Positions 21,486 through 33,900 of a stretch of 64,000 nt of DNA are shown piece after piece. Location: the NCBI GenBank assembly GCA_017590115.1, contig JAGGNK010006559.1:5422-69421 (forward strand). The letters are read 5' to 3'. The translations under genes were made by a program, and so were the position numbers. The notes under the pieces were generated by a model, which worked only from the letters and a program-made list of their open reading frames with translations, was not told the DNA's origin and did no database searches. The DNA is from Montifringilla adamsi. Its lineage: Eukaryota > Chordata > Aves > Passeriformes > Passeridae. How positions within the stretch are numbered: the first letter of the stretch is position 1; each line of letters opens with the position of its first letter.

Positions 21486-23040
21486 GGACGGACGGACGGA
21501 CGGCGGGATGGACGGATGGATGGACGGCGGGGCGGATGGATGGATGGACGGCGGGATGGATGGATGGATGGATGGATGGACGGCGGGATGGGCCGGAGAA
21601 CGGGACGGGCCGGACAATGGGACAGGCTGGACAATGGGACAGGCTGGACAGCGGGACGTACAGACAGCGGGATGGATGGACAGCAGGACGGGCCGGAGAA
21701 CAGGACGGGCCGGACAATGGGACAGGCTGGACAGCGGGACGGACAGACAGAGGGATGGATGGACAGCAGGACGGGCCGGAGAACAGGACGGGCCGGAGAA
21801 TGGGACGGGCCAGAGAACGGGACGGGCCAGACAATGGGACAGGCTGGACAGCGGGACGGACTGACAGCGGGATGGATGGATGGACAGCAGGACAGGCCGG
21901 AGAACAGGACGGGCCAGACAATAGGATGGGCCCGAAAATGAGATGGGCCAGACAACGGGACAGGCTGGACAATGGGACAGGCTGGACAATGGGACGGGCC
22001 AGAGAACGGGACAGACGGACAGCAGGACAGGCTGGAGAACGGGACGGGCCAGACAATGGGATGGGCTGGACAGCAGGACTGACGGACAGCAGGACATGAT
22101 GGACAATGCGGGATGGATGGATGGATGGATGGATGGACGGCGGGATGGATGGATGGATGGATGGATGGACGGCGGGATGGATGGATGGATGGATGGATGG
22201 ACGGCGGGATGGGCCGGAGAACGGGACGGGCCGGACAATGGGACAGGCTGGACAATGGGACAGGCTGGACAGCGGGACGTACAGACAGCGGGATGGATGG
22301 ACAGCAGGACGGGCCGGAGAACAGGACGGGCCGGAGAATGGGACGGGCCAGAGAACGGGACGGGCCAGACAATGGGACAGGCTGGACAGCGGGACGGACA
22401 GACAGAGGGATGGATGGACAGCAGGACGGGCCGGAGAACAGGACGGGCCGGAGAATGGGACGGGCCAGAGAACGGGACGGGCCAGACAATGGGACAGGCT
22501 GGACAGCGGGACGGACTGACAGCGGGATGGATGGATGGACAGCAGGACAGGCCGGAGAACAGGACGGGCCAGACAATAGGATGGGCCCGAAAATGAGATG
22601 GGCCAGACAACGGGACAGGCTGGACAATGGGACAGGCTGGACAATGGGACGGGCCAGAGAACGGGACAGACGGACAGCAGGACAGGCTGGAGAACGGGAC
22701 GGGCCAGACAATGGGATGGGCTGGACAGCAGGACTGACGGACAGCAGGACATGATGGACAATGCGATGGGTCTGAAAATGGGATGGGCTGGACAACAGGA
22801 TGGGCCAGATAATAGGGACAGGCTGGACAGTGGGACAGGCCGGACAGCGGGACCAACAGACAACAGGACAGGCTGGACAACGGGACGGACGGACAGCAGG
22901 ACAGGCCGGAGAATGGGATGGGCTGGACAATGGGATGGGCTGGACAACAGGACAGGCTGGACAGTGGGACAGGCTGGACAGCAGGACAGACAGACAGTGG
23001 GATGGGCTGGACAACGAGACAGACGGACAAGGGGACGGAC
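21486..23040 (+). repeat. NR2F6 3' UTR minisatellite with a 655-bp duplication
   Basis: Begins at the stop codon with (GATGGATG)n and continues as 16-17 bp units (GACAGGCTGGACAATGGGAC). A block of about 655 bp is repeated in tandem (for example 21943 and 22598 start identical stretches). Several frames stay open for hundreds of codons only because of the periodicity. Confidence 0.88.
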
Positions 23041-23139
23041 GCTCCCCGGGAAGGGGATTGGGATTCTCCGCAATGCCGGCGGCTCCCAATCCCGCCGGAA
23101 CGGGGACACGCCCTCACGGGTTGTGCCTGGAGAGTTGTG

Positions 23140-23625
23140 GGGTTGGCACCAAAGGTTTTGGGGTCCTGGCGTTGTCACAAGAATTTTTGGAGTCCTGGCA
23201 TTGTCCCCAAAAGTTTTGGGGTCTTGAGGTTGCCCCCAAAAGAGGTCCCAGTGTTGTCCCAAAAAGTTTTGGGGTCCTGGTGTTGCTCCAAAATGTTTTG
23301 GGGTTCTGGTGTTGTCCCCAGAAGAGGTCCCAATGTTGTCCTCAAATTGTCCCTGAAAGTTTTGGGGTCCTGACATTGTCCCCAAAAGTTTTGGAGTCCT
23401 GGCGTTGTCACCAAAGATTTTGGGGTCCTGGTGTTGTCCCCAGAAGAGGTCCCAATGTTGTCCCCAAAAGTTTTGGGGTCCCGGTGTTGTCCCAGAAGTT
23501 TTGGGGTCCTGGTGTTGTCCCCAAAAGAGGTCCCAATATTGTCCTCAAATTGTCCCCGAAAGTTTTGGGGTCCTGATATTTTCCCCAAAAGTTTTGGGGT
23601 CCTGGCGTTGTCCCCAGGGTGTCCC
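23140..23625. repeat. GTTTTGGGGTCCTGGTGTTG minisatellite, NR2F6 3' UTR
   Basis: Units of 22-40 bp alternating GTTTTGGGGTCCTGG and GTTGTCCCCAAAAGAGGTCC. Confidence 0.85.
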
Positions 23626-23797
23626 CAAAGATGGAGGGGACACTCAAGGGACACAGACCCCCCCTGGGACTGTCCCCCCCGGCTGGCACCAGGATGAGCC
23701 AGGATTTGGGATTTCAGGATTTGGGATTTTGGGATTCCGGGACCATTCCCGGCCGATGGAATCCTCGCTCGCCATGTAAACTCATTAATTAATGCCA

Positions 23798-23803
23798 ATT
23801 AAA
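23798..23803 (+). terminator. Candidate NR2F6 polyadenylation signal ATTAAA
   Basis: ATTAAA in a unique segment (AATTAATGCCAATTAAAGAC) after the 3' UTR arrays, followed by a CA-type cleavage context and GT-rich CCCTGGTGGTCTGG. A second copy lies at 24101-24106. Confidence 0.6.
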
Positions 23804-24100
23804 GACCTTTCCTACAACCCTGGTGGTCTGGAATGAGCCAGGATTTGGGATTTGAGGATTCTGGGATTTCAGATTTCAGGATTCAGGATTTTGGGATTTG
23901 TGATTTCAGGATTTTGGGATTTCAGGATTTCAGGATTTTGGGATTTCAAGATTTGGGATTTTGGGATTCCGGGATTTAGGGATTTTTGGATTTCAGGATT
24001 TTTGGATTTGGGATTTTAGGATTTGGGATTTCGGGATTCCGGGACCATTCCCCACTGATGGAATCCTCGCTCTGCCATATAAACCCATTAATTAATGCCA

Positions 24101-24106
24101 ATTAAA
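24101..24106 (+). terminator. Second copy of the ATTAAA end signal
   Basis: About 90 bp around the first signal are repeated here (offset about 303 bp) with several substitutions. Between them is a GGATTTGGGATTTCAGGATT repeat (23835-24050). Confidence 0.5.
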
Positions 24107-24514
24107 GACATTTCTTACAATCCCAAGGGTCTGGATTTGGGATCTGGCAGAAAAATTGGAAGTGGGGAGATCAAACCCACCCCAAAAATTGGGAATGTTC
24201 CATAAAAAATCTTGAAATTGGGATTTTTGGGGTGGAAAATTGGGGATTTCAGGGGTTCTTCTTCAGTTTGGGGTTTTTTTGGGGATGGGGGGATTTGGGA
24301 TTTGGGGGCTTTGTGTTTCTCTTCCCAAGGTTTGGGAGGATTTGGGATTTCTCTTCCTAAACAGAGAGATTTGGGATTTCCTTCCCAAAGTGGAGGGATT
24401 TGGGATTTCCCTTCCAAAACTGGGAGGGTTTTTGGGGTCCCCTCCCAAATTTAAGGGAATTTTGGCCTTTTCATTTCACCCCGACCCCAAATGAAAATCA
24501 ACAATTACACTTCA

Positions 24515-24520
24515 TTTATT
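24515..24520 (-). terminator. OCLN polyadenylation signal AATAAA
   Basis: TTTATT on the + strand, i.e. AATAAA on the OCLN strand, about 450 bp after the stop in AT-rich sequence. NR2F6 and OCLN transcripts therefore end within a few hundred bases of each other. Confidence 0.75.
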
Positions 24521-24965
24521 ACAAAACAATTAAAATATTACACAATTCCCACAGTTCCCACCAATTCCCTACGAAATATTTTGGGATTTGGTTCCCCCCC
24601 AAAATGAAAAAACCCAAAAGGGTTTTTTTGTCCCCCAAACCCCAATTTGGGACCCCCAAAACCCCTTTAAGGCAGCCAGGGGAGTGCAAACCCCATAAAA
24701 AACCCTATTTACAACCAGGGGAAGGCACTGGGGGGGGTCCCAAAGCGTGTGGGGGACATTTGGGGACATTTTGAGGTGGGGGGGGGGTCACACCAACAGC
24801 TGCCACCGCCCGCCACCTTGGCACCGGGGAGGGCTCAAAACGAGGAATTTTGGGTCTTTTTAACACAAAAAAAAAGGCACAAAAGTCTTTGGAGGGTGTC
24901 GGGGGGTGTTTTTTGGGGTGTCCCCCCTAAAAATGTCCCTTCTTTTTGGGGTGGTGGCTTTGGGG

Positions 24966-27900
24966 TCAGCCCCGGAGTTTGTCGTAGTCGCTCACCATCC
25001 TTTTGATGTGGAAGAGTTTGTTCCGGAGAGTTTTGGATTCTCGTTTTTTGTCCTGGTACTCCGGGCTCTGGGAAGGGATTTGGGGACTTTAGGGGACGTT
25101 TGGGGACATTTTGGGGACATTGGAGGTGTCCCCAAAGAAGGGGGAGAGCCCAAAAATCAGCCCGGACAACTCACCCGCTTCACGTCCTTGAGGTGGTTGT
25201 ACTCCTCGGCCAGCGCCTGTGGGGACAGCGGGGTCAGAGGGGACAGGGATGGGGACAGGGACAGGGATGGGGACAGGGATGGGGACAGGGGGGACTGGGA
25301 CAGGAGGGGACAGGGACACAGGGACAGGGATGGGGATCAGGGATGGAGACAGGACAGGGCCAGGGAGAGACAGGGGACAGGAGGGGCCAGGGACAGGGAC
25401 AGGGATAGAGGGGTCAGGGACAGGGACGGGGACAGGGATGGGGACAGGGGGGACAGGGACAGGTACAGAGGGAACAGGGACAGGGATGGGGACAGGGACA
25501 GGGACAGGGACGGGGACAGAGGGGACAGGGATGGGGAGGGGACAGTGGGGTCAGGGACAGGGATCAGGGATGGAGACGGGACAGGGACAGGGAGGGACAG
25601 GGGACAGGAGGGGCCAGGGACAGGGACAGGGACAGGGAAGGGATAGAGGGGTCAGGGACAGGGGACATTGGATGGGGACAGGGACAGGGAGGGGACAGCA
25701 GGGTCAGGAATGGGGACAGAGGGGACAGGAGGGGACAGAAGGGTCAGCGACACAGGGGGACAGGGACAGGGGACACAGGGACAGAGGGGACAGGGAAGGG
25801 ACAGAGGGGACAGGGACAGGGGAGACAGAGGGGGCAGAGGGGACAGAGGGACAGAAAGGGGACAATAGGGGGGAATGGGGACAGAATGAGAGAAAATGGG
25901 GGGGAAAAGGAAGGGGACAGGAGGAAGGACAGGAGGAAGGACGGGGGGGGACAGGAGGGAAAATGGGGGGGAAATAAGGGGGGAATGGGGTGAAAGGGGT
26001 GAAAAACAGGTGAAAAGGAAGGAAAAAGGGACAAAAAGGGGTGAAAAAATGGTGAATAAAAGGGGCACAAAGGGATAAAAAAGGGGTGAAAAGGGGCACA
26101 AAGGGGTAAAAAAGGAGTGAAAAAGGGGTGAAAAGGGGGTAAACAAGGGGCAAAAAAGGGGTGGAAAAATGGTGAATAAAAGGGGTGGAAAATGGGTGAA
26201 AATGTGGTGAAAAAGGGGTAAAAAAGGGGCACAAAGGGGTGAAAAAGGGGTAAAAAAGGGGCACAAAGGGGTGAAAAAGGGGTACAGAGGGGTGAAAAAG
26301 GGGCAGCGGGGGCACACCTGGTACTGGGCGCTGTCCTCGGGCACCTGGTCCAGCTGTGCTGCCAGCTGTGCCAGGCGCTCGTTGAGCCCGTCCATGTGGG
26401 CACAGAGCTCCTTGTAGCGCCGCAGCTCCGCCCCGAAATCCGCCTTGTAGCGCTGGCGCGTGCCCGGGGAGCTGATCGGGGGGTACAGCCTGCCAGGGGA
26501 CAGTGGGGACATCGCGGGGGACCTCACTGGGGACATGGGGCCATCGGGGATATTGGGGGTATTGGGGACACTGGGGCCATCGGGGGGGACACGGGGCCAC
26601 CGGGGATATTGGGGACACTGGGGCCATCAGGGGGGACACGGGGCCATCAGGGATATTGGGGACATCGGGGGTATAGGGGGTATTGGGGACATTGGGGGAC
26701 TTNNNNNNNNNNNNNNNNNNNNNNNNNNNNNNNNNNNNNNNNNNNNNNNNNNNNNNNNNNNNNNNNNNNNNNNNNNNNNNNNNNNNNNNNNNNNNNNNNN
26801 NNNNNNNNNNNNNNNNNNNNNNNNNNNNNNNNNNNNNNNNNNNNNNNNNNNNNNNNNNNNNNNNNNNNNNNNNNNNNNNNNNNNNNNNNNNNNNNNNNNN
26901 NNNNNNNNNNNNNNNNNNNNNNNNNNNNNNNNNNNNNNNNNNNNNNNNNNNNNNNNNNNNNNNNNNNNNNNNNNNNNNNNNNNNNNNNNNNNNNNNNNNN
27001 NNNNNNNNNNNNNNNNNNNNNNNNNNNNNNNNNNNNNNNNNNNNNNNNNNNNNNNNNNNNNNNNNNNNNNNNNNNNNNNNNNNNNNNNNNNNNNNNNNNN
27101 NNNNNNNNNNNNNNNNNNNNNNNNNNNNNNNNNNNNNNNNNNNNNNNNNNNNNNNNNNNNNNNNNNNNNNNNNNNNNNNNNNNNNNNNNNNNNNNNNNNN
27201 NNNNNNNNNNNNNNNNNNNNNNNNNNNNNNNNNNNNNNNNNNNNNNNNNNNNNNNNNNNNNNNNNNNNNNNNNNNNNNNNNNNNNNNNNNNNNNNNNNNN
27301 NNNNNNNNNNNNNNNNNNNNNNNNNNNNNNNNNNNNNNNNNNNNNNNNNNNNNNNNNNNNNNNNNNNNNNNNNNNNNNNNNNNNNNNNNNNNNNNNNNNN
27401 NNNNNNGAGGAAGGACAGGAGGAAGGACGGGGGGGGGACAGGAGGGAAAATGGGGGGAAATAAGGGGGGAATGGGGTGAAAGGGGTGAAAAACAGGTGAA
27501 AAGGAAGGAAAAAGGGACAAAAAGGGGTGAAAAAATGGTGAATAAAAGGGGCACAAAGGGATAAAAAAGGGGTGAAAAGGGGCACAAAGGGGTAAAAAAG
27601 GAGTGAAAAAGGGGTGAAAAGGGGGTAAACAAGGGGCAAAAAAGGGGTGGAAAAATGGTGAATAAAAGGGGTGGAAAATGGGTGAAAATGTGGTGAAAAA
27701 GGGGTAAAAAAGGGGCACAAAGGGGTGAAAAAGGGGTAAAAAAGGGGCACAAAGGGGTGAAAAAGGGGTAAAAAAGGGGCACAAAGGGGTGAAAAAGGGG
27801 TAAAAATGGGTGAAAATGTGGTGAAAAAGGGGTAAAAAAGGGGCACAAAGGGGTGAAAAAGGGGTAAAAAAGGGGCACAAAGGGGTGAAAAAGGGGTGAA

Positions 27901-30900
27901 AAAGGGACAAAAGGGAGAAAAAAGGGGCACAAAGGGGTGAAAAAGGGGCACAGAGGGGTGAAAAAGGGGTAAAAAAGGGGTGAAAAAGGGGTGGAAAAAT
28001 GGTGAATAAAAGGGGTGGAAAATGGGTGAAAATGTGGTGAAAAAGGGGTAAAAAAGGGGCACAAAGGGGTGAAAAAGGGGTAAAAAAGGGGCACAAAGGG
28101 GTGAAAAAGGGGTGAAAAAGGGACAAAAGGGAGAAAAAAGGGGCACAAAGGGGTAAAAAAGGGGCACAGAGGGGTGAAAAAGGGGCACAGATGGGTGAAA
28201 AAGGGGCACAGAGGGCAGGCCGGGGGCAGCGGGGGCACACCTGGTACTGGGCGCTGTCCTCGGGCACCTGGTCCAGCTGTGCTGCCAGCTGTGCCAGGCG
28301 CTCGTTGAGCCCGTCCATGTGGGCACAGAGCTCCTTGTAGCGCCGCAGCTCCGCCCCGAAATCCGCCTTGTAGCGCTGGCGCGTGCCCGGGGAGCTGATC
28401 GGGGGGTACAGCCTGCCAGGGGACAGTGGGGACATCGCGGGGGACCTCACTGGGGACATGGGGCCATCGGGGATATTGGGGGTATTGGGGACACTGGGGC
28501 CATCGGGGGGGACACGGGGCCACCGGGGATATTGGGGACACTGGGGCCATCAGGGGGGACACGGGGCCATCAGGGATATTGGGGACATCGGGGGTATAGG
28601 GGGTATTGGGGACATTGGGGGTACTGGGGACACTGGGGCCATCAGGAGGGACATGGGGCCATCGGGGATATTGGGGACATTGGGGGTATAGGGGGTATTG
28701 GGGACATCGGGGACATTGGATTTAGTATATGGAGACATTGGTGTCATTGGGGACATTGGGAACACTGGGGATATTGGGACATGGGGGACATCAGGGACAT
28801 TGGGGACACTGGGGACATGGGGCCATCGGGGATATTGGGGGTATTGGGTGCACTGGGGACATCAGGGACATTGGGGACACTGGGAACATTGGGGATATTG
28901 GATTTGGGGACATGGGGAACATTGGGGATATTGGATTTGGGATATGGGGACATTGGGGACATTGGGGACACTGGGGACATGGGGGACATTGGATTTGGGA
29001 TATGGGGACATTGGGGACACTGGGGACATTGGGGATGTTGGGGACATTGGGAACATTGGGGATATTGGGACATTGGGACATTGGAGACACTGTAGACATT
29101 GGGATATGGGGACACTGGGGACACGGGGGCTATTGGGACACTGGGTATGGGATATGGGGACACGGGGACACTGGGGACACGTGGCGATCCACGCTGTCCC
29201 CGAGCGTCACCTGTGCCACTGCTGGCGGTCGCGCTCGTCGCTGGACTCGGGGGCCGAGGTGGGGTCGGTGTCACCGGCGGAGCCCTCGCGCTCGGGCTGG
29301 CGCCGGCCCCGGCGGCCGCGGCGGGCGGGGGGCTTCAGGGGGGGCTGGGCGGCGTCCGGCTCCTCCGAGCCCGAGGGGGGGTCCGAGGGGGGGTCACTGG
29401 GGGGACACGGGGACGTGGGACACGGGGACACGGCCCTGGGGGTGCACGGGGGGATTCCCCCTTTCCCGACCCCTCAAACCCTTCCCAAACCTCTCCTGAC
29501 CCCTCCCCAAATTCCCCGATCCCCCCCATCCTTTCCTGACCCCTCTCCACATTTCCCAAATTTTACCGTCCCTTTCCCTCCCCTTCCCATTTTTTCCACC
29601 CCTCTCCCGACCCCCCCCCAAATTTCCCAACTTTCCCACCCCTTTTCCCGCCCCCTCCCCATATTCCCCATATTCCCCCCATTCCCCCTCCCTTCCCCTG
29701 GCCCTGCCGCCCCCTCCCCACCTTTTCCAGCCCTTCATGGGGGGGTCGCTGTACGAGGGGGGGCTGTAGGGAGGGGCCGGCCCGGGGGTCCCGCCCTTCT
29801 CCGAGTACGCCACGGTGGCGGCTTCGTCCGGAACGCTCGTCCCGCCCGACACGTTCTTCACCTGGAAAAAGGGTCGGGATTTGGGATTTTGGGGGAAAAC
29901 TCAGCTGGGATAAAAAGGAGAAATCGGCGAGAAATGCCCCCGAGAATATTGCGTGGAAATTGCCCCGAAATTCCCGGAGAGATCTCCGAAAATTCCCCGA
30001 AAATTGTCCGAGAAATCCCTGAAAATTCCTTGAAGAGTCACCAAGAAATCCCTGAAAATTCCTTAAAATCCGCCAAGAAATCCCTAAAAATTCCATGAAA
30101 ATTGTCCGAGAAATCCCAGTAAATTCCTTGAAGATTCACCAAGAAATCCCTTAAAATCCACCAAGAAATCCCTTAAAATTCCTTAAAATCCACCAAGAAA
30201 TCCCTAAAAATTCAGTGAAAATTGTCCGAGAAATCCCAGTAAATTCCTTGAAGACCCACCAAGAAATCCCCAAAAATTCCCTGGAAATTGTCTGAGAAAT
30301 CCCAGAAAATTCCCTGAAAATCCACTGAGAAATCCCAAAAATATCCCTGAAAATTCACTGATAAATCCCTGAGAATCCCACAAGAAATCCCTGAAAATTC
30401 CCTGAGAAATCCCAGAAAGTCCACGGAAACCAAGGGTTGTTGTCCCACTTGGAGTCTCCCAGATCCTCTAGAGACATCCCAAAAAAGCCCCAAAACCCCC
30501 AAAAAAACCCCAAAAACCCCTAACCAAAAAACCCCAAAACCAAAAAAACCCAAAAACCCCAAAACCCAAAAACCCCAAACCCAGAAACCCCAAAAGAACC
30601 AAAAACCTAAACCCCAAAAACTCAAAAACCCCAAAACCAAAAAACCCCAAACGCAGAAACCCCAAAAGCCCAAAAAACCCAAAAAAACCCCAAAAACCCC
30701 AAATGCCCGTGGAGAGACAGCGACAAAGGGACAAAGGGACAGAGCTCGGGGCTGGTGCCACCCTCAGGGTGACGCCCCCAAGGGTTTGGGGTGGCCCCAC
30801 AGAGGGACAAGGGACATCCGGCTGTCCCCTGTCCCCTTCCTTCCGGCCCTTTGTGGGTTGTTTGTGCCGGACGCCGGTCCCCGCCGGCTTGGTGGCCTTG

Positions 30901-33900
30901 GGGACATCCGGCCGGACACGCCACTTCCGCCGCTGTCCCCTCTCGGGGGCCACCAGGTGTGTCCCCAAGCCGTGGTGGCATCTGGGGACAGAGGTGTCCC
31001 CAAAGGGGGTGACACCCCGAAAGAGGGGAGGTGGCACGGGGTGGGGGGTGGCATTTGGGGGTGGCAGCCGGGGTGGCACCGTGTCCCCAAAGGGACAGGA
31101 AATGCTCGGCCAGGGAGGGGCTTTGGGCAAATAAAGGCGGGCGGGATCAAAAGAAATGAAAATAAATAAAATTAAATAAAATTAAATAAAAACCGACCCA
31201 GGGAGCGCGGCCCAGGGACACGGGACTGGGAGTGGTGGCGTGGGGACAGGGATGGGGACAGGGACAGGGATGGGGACACAGGGGACAGAGATGGGGAGAG
31301 GGGACAGGGACAGGGATGGGGACACAAGGGACAGGGGACAGAGATGGGGACAGCAACAGGGGACAGGGACAGGAGACAGGAATGGGGACAGGAATGGGGA
31401 CACAGGGGACAGGGACAGGGATGGGGACAGGGACAGGGATGGGGACACAGGGGACAGGGATGGGGACAGGGACAGGAGACAGGAACGGGTACACAGGGGA
31501 CAGAGGACAAGCACAGGGACAGGAGTGTCCCCAAAGCCACTGTCCCAACCCTTCCCGCGGGACCGCTGTGACATTCCCACCCCCGCCCCCAGCAGGTGAC
31601 ACATCCCGGGCCACGCTGGTCACACCGGGATGTCCCCAAGGTCCCCATCCAGTGCCACCACTCCGGGTTTTCCCGCTGCCACCTCCCGGTTAATCATTGG
31701 CCAGACCGAAACCGCGCGGTGGCCCCGGTGTCACCTGGCAGTGTCACCTCGCAGTGTCACCCGGCAGGGTCACCTGGCAGTGTCCCCAAGCCCTCTTGGG
31801 GTCCCCAAGCCCCTCCTGGGGTCCCTACACAATCCTCGTGTCCCCACACCTCCCTTGAAGTCCCCAAATTCTCCTGAAGTCCCCTCCCGGTGTCCCCAAA
31901 CCCCTCCCGGTGTCCCCAAACCCCCTAAATCCCCCAAACCCACGCTCCCATCCCAAATCTGGGAATTTCCAACCCCCCTGGAAAAGGGCTGGGAAGGATC
32001 CCCCAGATCCCAATCCCAACATTCCCAAAAATCGCCAAAAGTCCAACAGTCCCAAAAATAACAACAATCCCAACAATTCCAACAGTCCCCAAAATCCCCA
32101 AATCCCAACACTTCCAAGAAACCAAACAATCCCAAAACTCCCAACAATCCAAACAATCCCAACCATCCCAACATTTCCAACAATCCCCAAATACTCAACA
32201 TTTCCAAAAATCCCAGCAATCCCAAAACTCTCAACCATCCCAACAATCTCAACAATCCCAAACTCCCAACAATCCCAACAACCCCAACAATCCCAACAAC
32301 CCCAACAATCCCCAAACTCCCAAAATCCCAACAACCCCCAAAATCCCAAAAATCCCCAAAATCCTAACATTTCCAACAATCCAAACAATCCCAACAATCC
32401 CAAATTCCAAAAACCCAACAATCCAAACAATCCCAACAATCGCAAAATCCCAAACTCTCCAAACTCCCAAAATCCCAACAATCCAAACAATCCCCAAAAA
32501 CCCAACAAACCCAACCATTCCAAAATCCCAAGATTTCCAAAAATCCCAACTATCCCAAAACTCCCAACAATCCCAAAATCCCCAACCCAACAATCCCCAA
32601 AACCCTAACAATCCCCATTCCCAAACTCCCAGCAATCCCAAACTCCCAAAATCCCCGCTCCCAAAGTCCGGCTCTCACCCACTCCTCGACGTCGGCGCCC
32701 TGCGGCCCCGCGGGGAGCCGGTCCCAGTGGATGTTGTGCTTTCCGTACTTCCAGATCCTGCTGCGCGTCTTGTGCGCCAGGACGCAGATGAGGCACAGCA
32801 GCAGCACGGCCAGGAACCCGCAGGCGATGGCCACGGCCTGAGGGAATGGTTCGGGAATTATTTGGGAATTGTTCGGGAATTCTTCGGGAATTGTTCGGGG
32901 GTTATTTGAGAATTATTCGGGAATTATTCAGGGATTGTTTGGGAATTATTCGGGAAATATTTGGGAATTCTTCAGGGATTATTTGGGAATTGTTTGGGAA
33001 ATATTCGGGAATTATCCAGGAATTATTCAGGGATTATTTGGGAATTGTTTGGGAAATATTCGGGAATTATCCAGGAATTATTCAGGGAGTATTCCAGAAT
33101 TATTCAGGAAATATTCGGGGATTATTCAGGGATTATTTGGGAATTATTCGGGGATTATTCGGGAATTGTTTGGAAAATATTCGGGAATTATTCAGGAATT
33201 ATTCGGGGATTGTTCGGGAATTATTCCAGAAATATTTGGGGATTATTCAGGGATTATTTGGGAATTATTCGGGAAATATTCAGGCATTATTCGGGAATTA
33301 TTCGGGGATAATTTGGGAATTGTTTGGGAATTATTCAGGAATTATTCGGGGATTGTTCGGGAATTATTCCAGAAATATTTGGGGATTATTCAGGGATTAT
33401 TTGGGAATTGTTTGGGGAATATTCGGGAATTATCCAGGAATTATTCGGGGATTATTCCAGAATTATTCAGGAAATATTCGGGGATTATTCAGGAATTATT
33501 TGGTAATTATTCGGGAAATATTCAGGCATTATTCAGGAATTATTCGGGGATTATTTGGGAATTGTTCAGGAATTATTTGGGAATTGTTTGGGAATTATTC
33601 AGTAATTATTCAGGAATTATTTGGGGATTATTCGGGAATTCGAGGATTTGGGAATTATTCTGGAATTATTCGGGATTCAGGATTTGGGGATTCAGGAATT
33701 CGGGTTTGGGAATTCCTGGCTTTGAGATTCTCATCCCCAAAATCCTCACGGTGTTCAGTGAGCCCAATCCCAAAGATCCTCTTCCCAAACCCCAAACCTT
33801 CCCAATCCCCAAACCCCAAACCTTCCCAATCCCCAAACGCTCCCAGATCCCAAACCTTTCCCTGACCTTCTCAAATCCCAAACCACTTCTGTCCTTCCCA

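Noticed and set aside
20591..22099. 502-codon open frame on the + strand crossing NR2F6 intron 3 and exon 4
   Set aside because: It is read in the wrong frame through the real exon and is open only because the GATTTGGGGAT and GACAGGCTGGACAA arrays have no stops in that phase.
21033..23385. Large cysteine/proline-rich open frames opposite NR2F6 3' UTR
   Set aside because: Antisense of the GACAGGCTGGACAATGGGAC array; multiple overlapping frames with the same repeat, no start context or splice evidence.
24906..25646. + strand open frame across the OCLN last exons
   Set aside because: It is antisense to the occludin C-terminal exons and then follows the GGGACA array.
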